Below, one piece after another: positions 5,653 through 6,578 of a stretch of DNA of 6,578 bases. Origin of the DNA: Fimbriimonadaceae bacterium. Its GTDB lineage: Bacteria; Armatimonadota; Fimbriimonadia; Fimbriimonadales; Fimbriimonadaceae. Under the pieces are notes generated by a model that was not told the origin of the DNA, made no database searches, and worked only from the letters and a program-made list of their open reading frames with translations. The DNA lies in the NCBI GenBank assembly GCA_022402505.1, contig JAKRSE010000353.1, positions 1-6,578 of the forward strand. The letters are read 5' to 3'. Position numbers and translations under genes: made by a program. How positions within the stretch are numbered: the first letter of the stretch is position 1; each line of letters begins with the position of its first letter.

Positions 5653-6578
5653 TCAGACCGAGGCCTGAACCGGGAAGCGGTGGAGAAGCCGCTCGGCGAT
5701 CTGCACGGCGTTCAGGGCGGCCCCTTTCAGCAGCTGGTCTCCGGCGATGAAGAGGCAGAAGCCATTCGGGTTGCTCAGGTCCTGCCGGATTCGTCCGACC
5801 AGGACGTCACCCTGCCCGGAGGCCTCGATCGGCATGGGGAAGCGGTTTGCGGCCCGGTCGTCCACCAAGCGAACGCCCTCGGCTGTCTCGAGGGTTCGCC
5901 GAACCTCCTCCTCGCTGGGGGCGGGGCCGGCAAACTCGACCGTGACCGACTCCGAATGAGCCCGCAGCACGGGAACCCGGACGCAGGTGACGTTCATCTT
6001 GAGGTCGGGGTCGCCGAGGATCTTGCGCGACTCTTCCCGCACCTTCCACTCCTCCTCGTTCCAGCCGGCCTCGTTGATGGCGGTGTTGTGGCTGAAGAGA
6101 TTGAAGGCGTAGGGGTGGGGCAGGATCTTCGGGGGGATCGGCTCGCCGCCCGTGACGACCGCCCGGGTCTGGTCTTCCAGCTCCTGCATCGCCTGGGCCC
6201 CGGCGCCAGACGCGCTCTGGTAGGTGCTGACGATGATCCGTTCGATCTTCCCCAGCCGCCGCAGGGGTGCGACCGCCATGAGAAGGATGATGGCGCTGCA
6301 GTTGGGGTTGGCGATCAAATGATCGTCCGGCCCGATGGCGTCCAGGTTGATCTCCGGGACCACCAGGGGGACTCCTGGGTCCATGCGGAACGCGCTGGAG
6401 TTGTCCACAACCAGGGTTCCGCGTGCGGCCGCCGCCGGAGCCAATCGTCGGGAGACCGAGGACCCAGCGCTGAAGAAGGCCACGTCCAGGCCCGCCAGGT
6501 TCTCGTCGGTCGCCTCCTGAACCACGACCGGAGCCCCGTTCAGTCCAGGGAGCGGCTGATCCGCCGAACGGGGAGAGA
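5653..6578 (-). CDS. asd: Aspartate-semialdehyde dehydrogenase (N-terminus beyond window edge)
   Basis: Catalyses NADPH-dependent reductive dephosphorylation of L-aspartyl-4-phosphate to aspartate-4-semialdehyde, the branch point to lysine/diaminopimelate, threonine and methionine. The frame is open to the right edge; the GTG at 6523-6525 is internal, because the preceding codons read SPRSADQPLPGLNGAPVV, the normal R-S-A-G-K-x-L-x-F-x-G stretch after the Rossmann start. About 35-40 N-terminal residues, including the GATGxVG nucleotide loop, are off-window. Numbered from that GTG: FFSAGSSVS (17-25), DNSSAFRMDPGVPLVVPEIN (41-60), NPNCSAI with nucleophile C76, STYQSASGAG with Q103, and VRVPVLRAHSES with R183 and H190, which keep the seven-residue spacing of E. 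coli R267/H274; GDQLLKGAALNAVQ (262-275) closes the fold. It is the upstream partner of the cysteine desulfurase gene. Confidence 0.96.
   Translation of the reverse strand, partial: SPRSADQPLPGLNGAPVVVQEATDENLAGLDVAFFSAGSSVSRRLAPAAAARGTLVVDNSSAFRMDPGVPLVVPEINLDAIGPDDHLIANPNCSAIILLMAVAPLRRLGKIERIIVSTYQSASGAGAQAMQELEDQTRAVVTGGEPIPPKILPHPYAFNLFSHNTAINEAGWNEEEWKVREESRKILGDPDLKMNVTCVRVPVLRAHSESVTVEFAGPAPSEEEVRRTLETAEGVRLVDDRAANRFPMPIEASGQGDVLVGRIRQDLSNPNGFCLFIAGDQLLKGAALNAVQIAERLLHRFPVQASV

Overview
The window is a GC-rich bacterial chromosomal segment. It holds four complete genes and two genes cut by the window edges, with no rRNA, tRNA, CRISPR array, insertion sequence or phage gene that I can see. 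The gene content is ordinary chromosomal (chemotaxis, secreted phosphoesterase, sigma-70 factor, cysteine desulfurase, amino-acid biosynthesis). No gene fixes the taxon. A chemotactic, free-living, high-GC bacterium fits, and an under-sampled phylum such as Armatimonadota is only a guess.

Layout. On the + strand, bases 1-773 carry the C-terminal signalling half of a methyl-accepting chemotaxis protein, which enters from the left edge. Everything else is on the - strand. Read in the direction of transcription (right to left) it is: aspartate-semialdehyde dehydrogenase (5653 to beyond 6578, N-terminus off-window); 26 nt; a group-I-type cysteine desulfurase (4535-5626); a non-coding gap of about 220-230 bp (4302-4534); an RpoD/SigA-like sigma-70 factor (3102-4301 or 4313); an AAC(3)-type N-acetyltransferase whose TTG start overlaps the sigma stop codon as TTGA (2359-3105); 36 nt; and an exported calcineurin-like metallophosphoesterase (781-2322). 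The last gene converges on the chemotaxis gene with only 7 nt between the two stop codons.

How the genes relate. The aspartate-semialdehyde dehydrogenase and cysteine desulfurase look co-transcribed. The sigma factor has its own upstream region, with two copies of CTGNTACATTG shaped like extended -10 boxes, and probably heads a second unit with the acetyltransferase and phosphoesterase. There is no obvious shared pathway; the grouping looks like chromosomal neighbourhood plus some translational coupling.

No clearly new multi-gene system is visible. The points most worth a second look are: (1) the sigma factor's region 2.4 reads WWIRRAIARA, replacing the Gln and Thr which in E. coli sigma-70 read the -12 base pair; (2) the repeated CTGNTACATTG element upstream of that same gene; (3) the sigma stop/acetyltransferase TTG overlap; and (4) the unusual Asp-x-Gln metallophosphoesterase with an N-terminal Sdr-B-like domain. 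Very long open frames on the opposite strand are explained by absence of TTA, CTA and TCA codons in the real genes.
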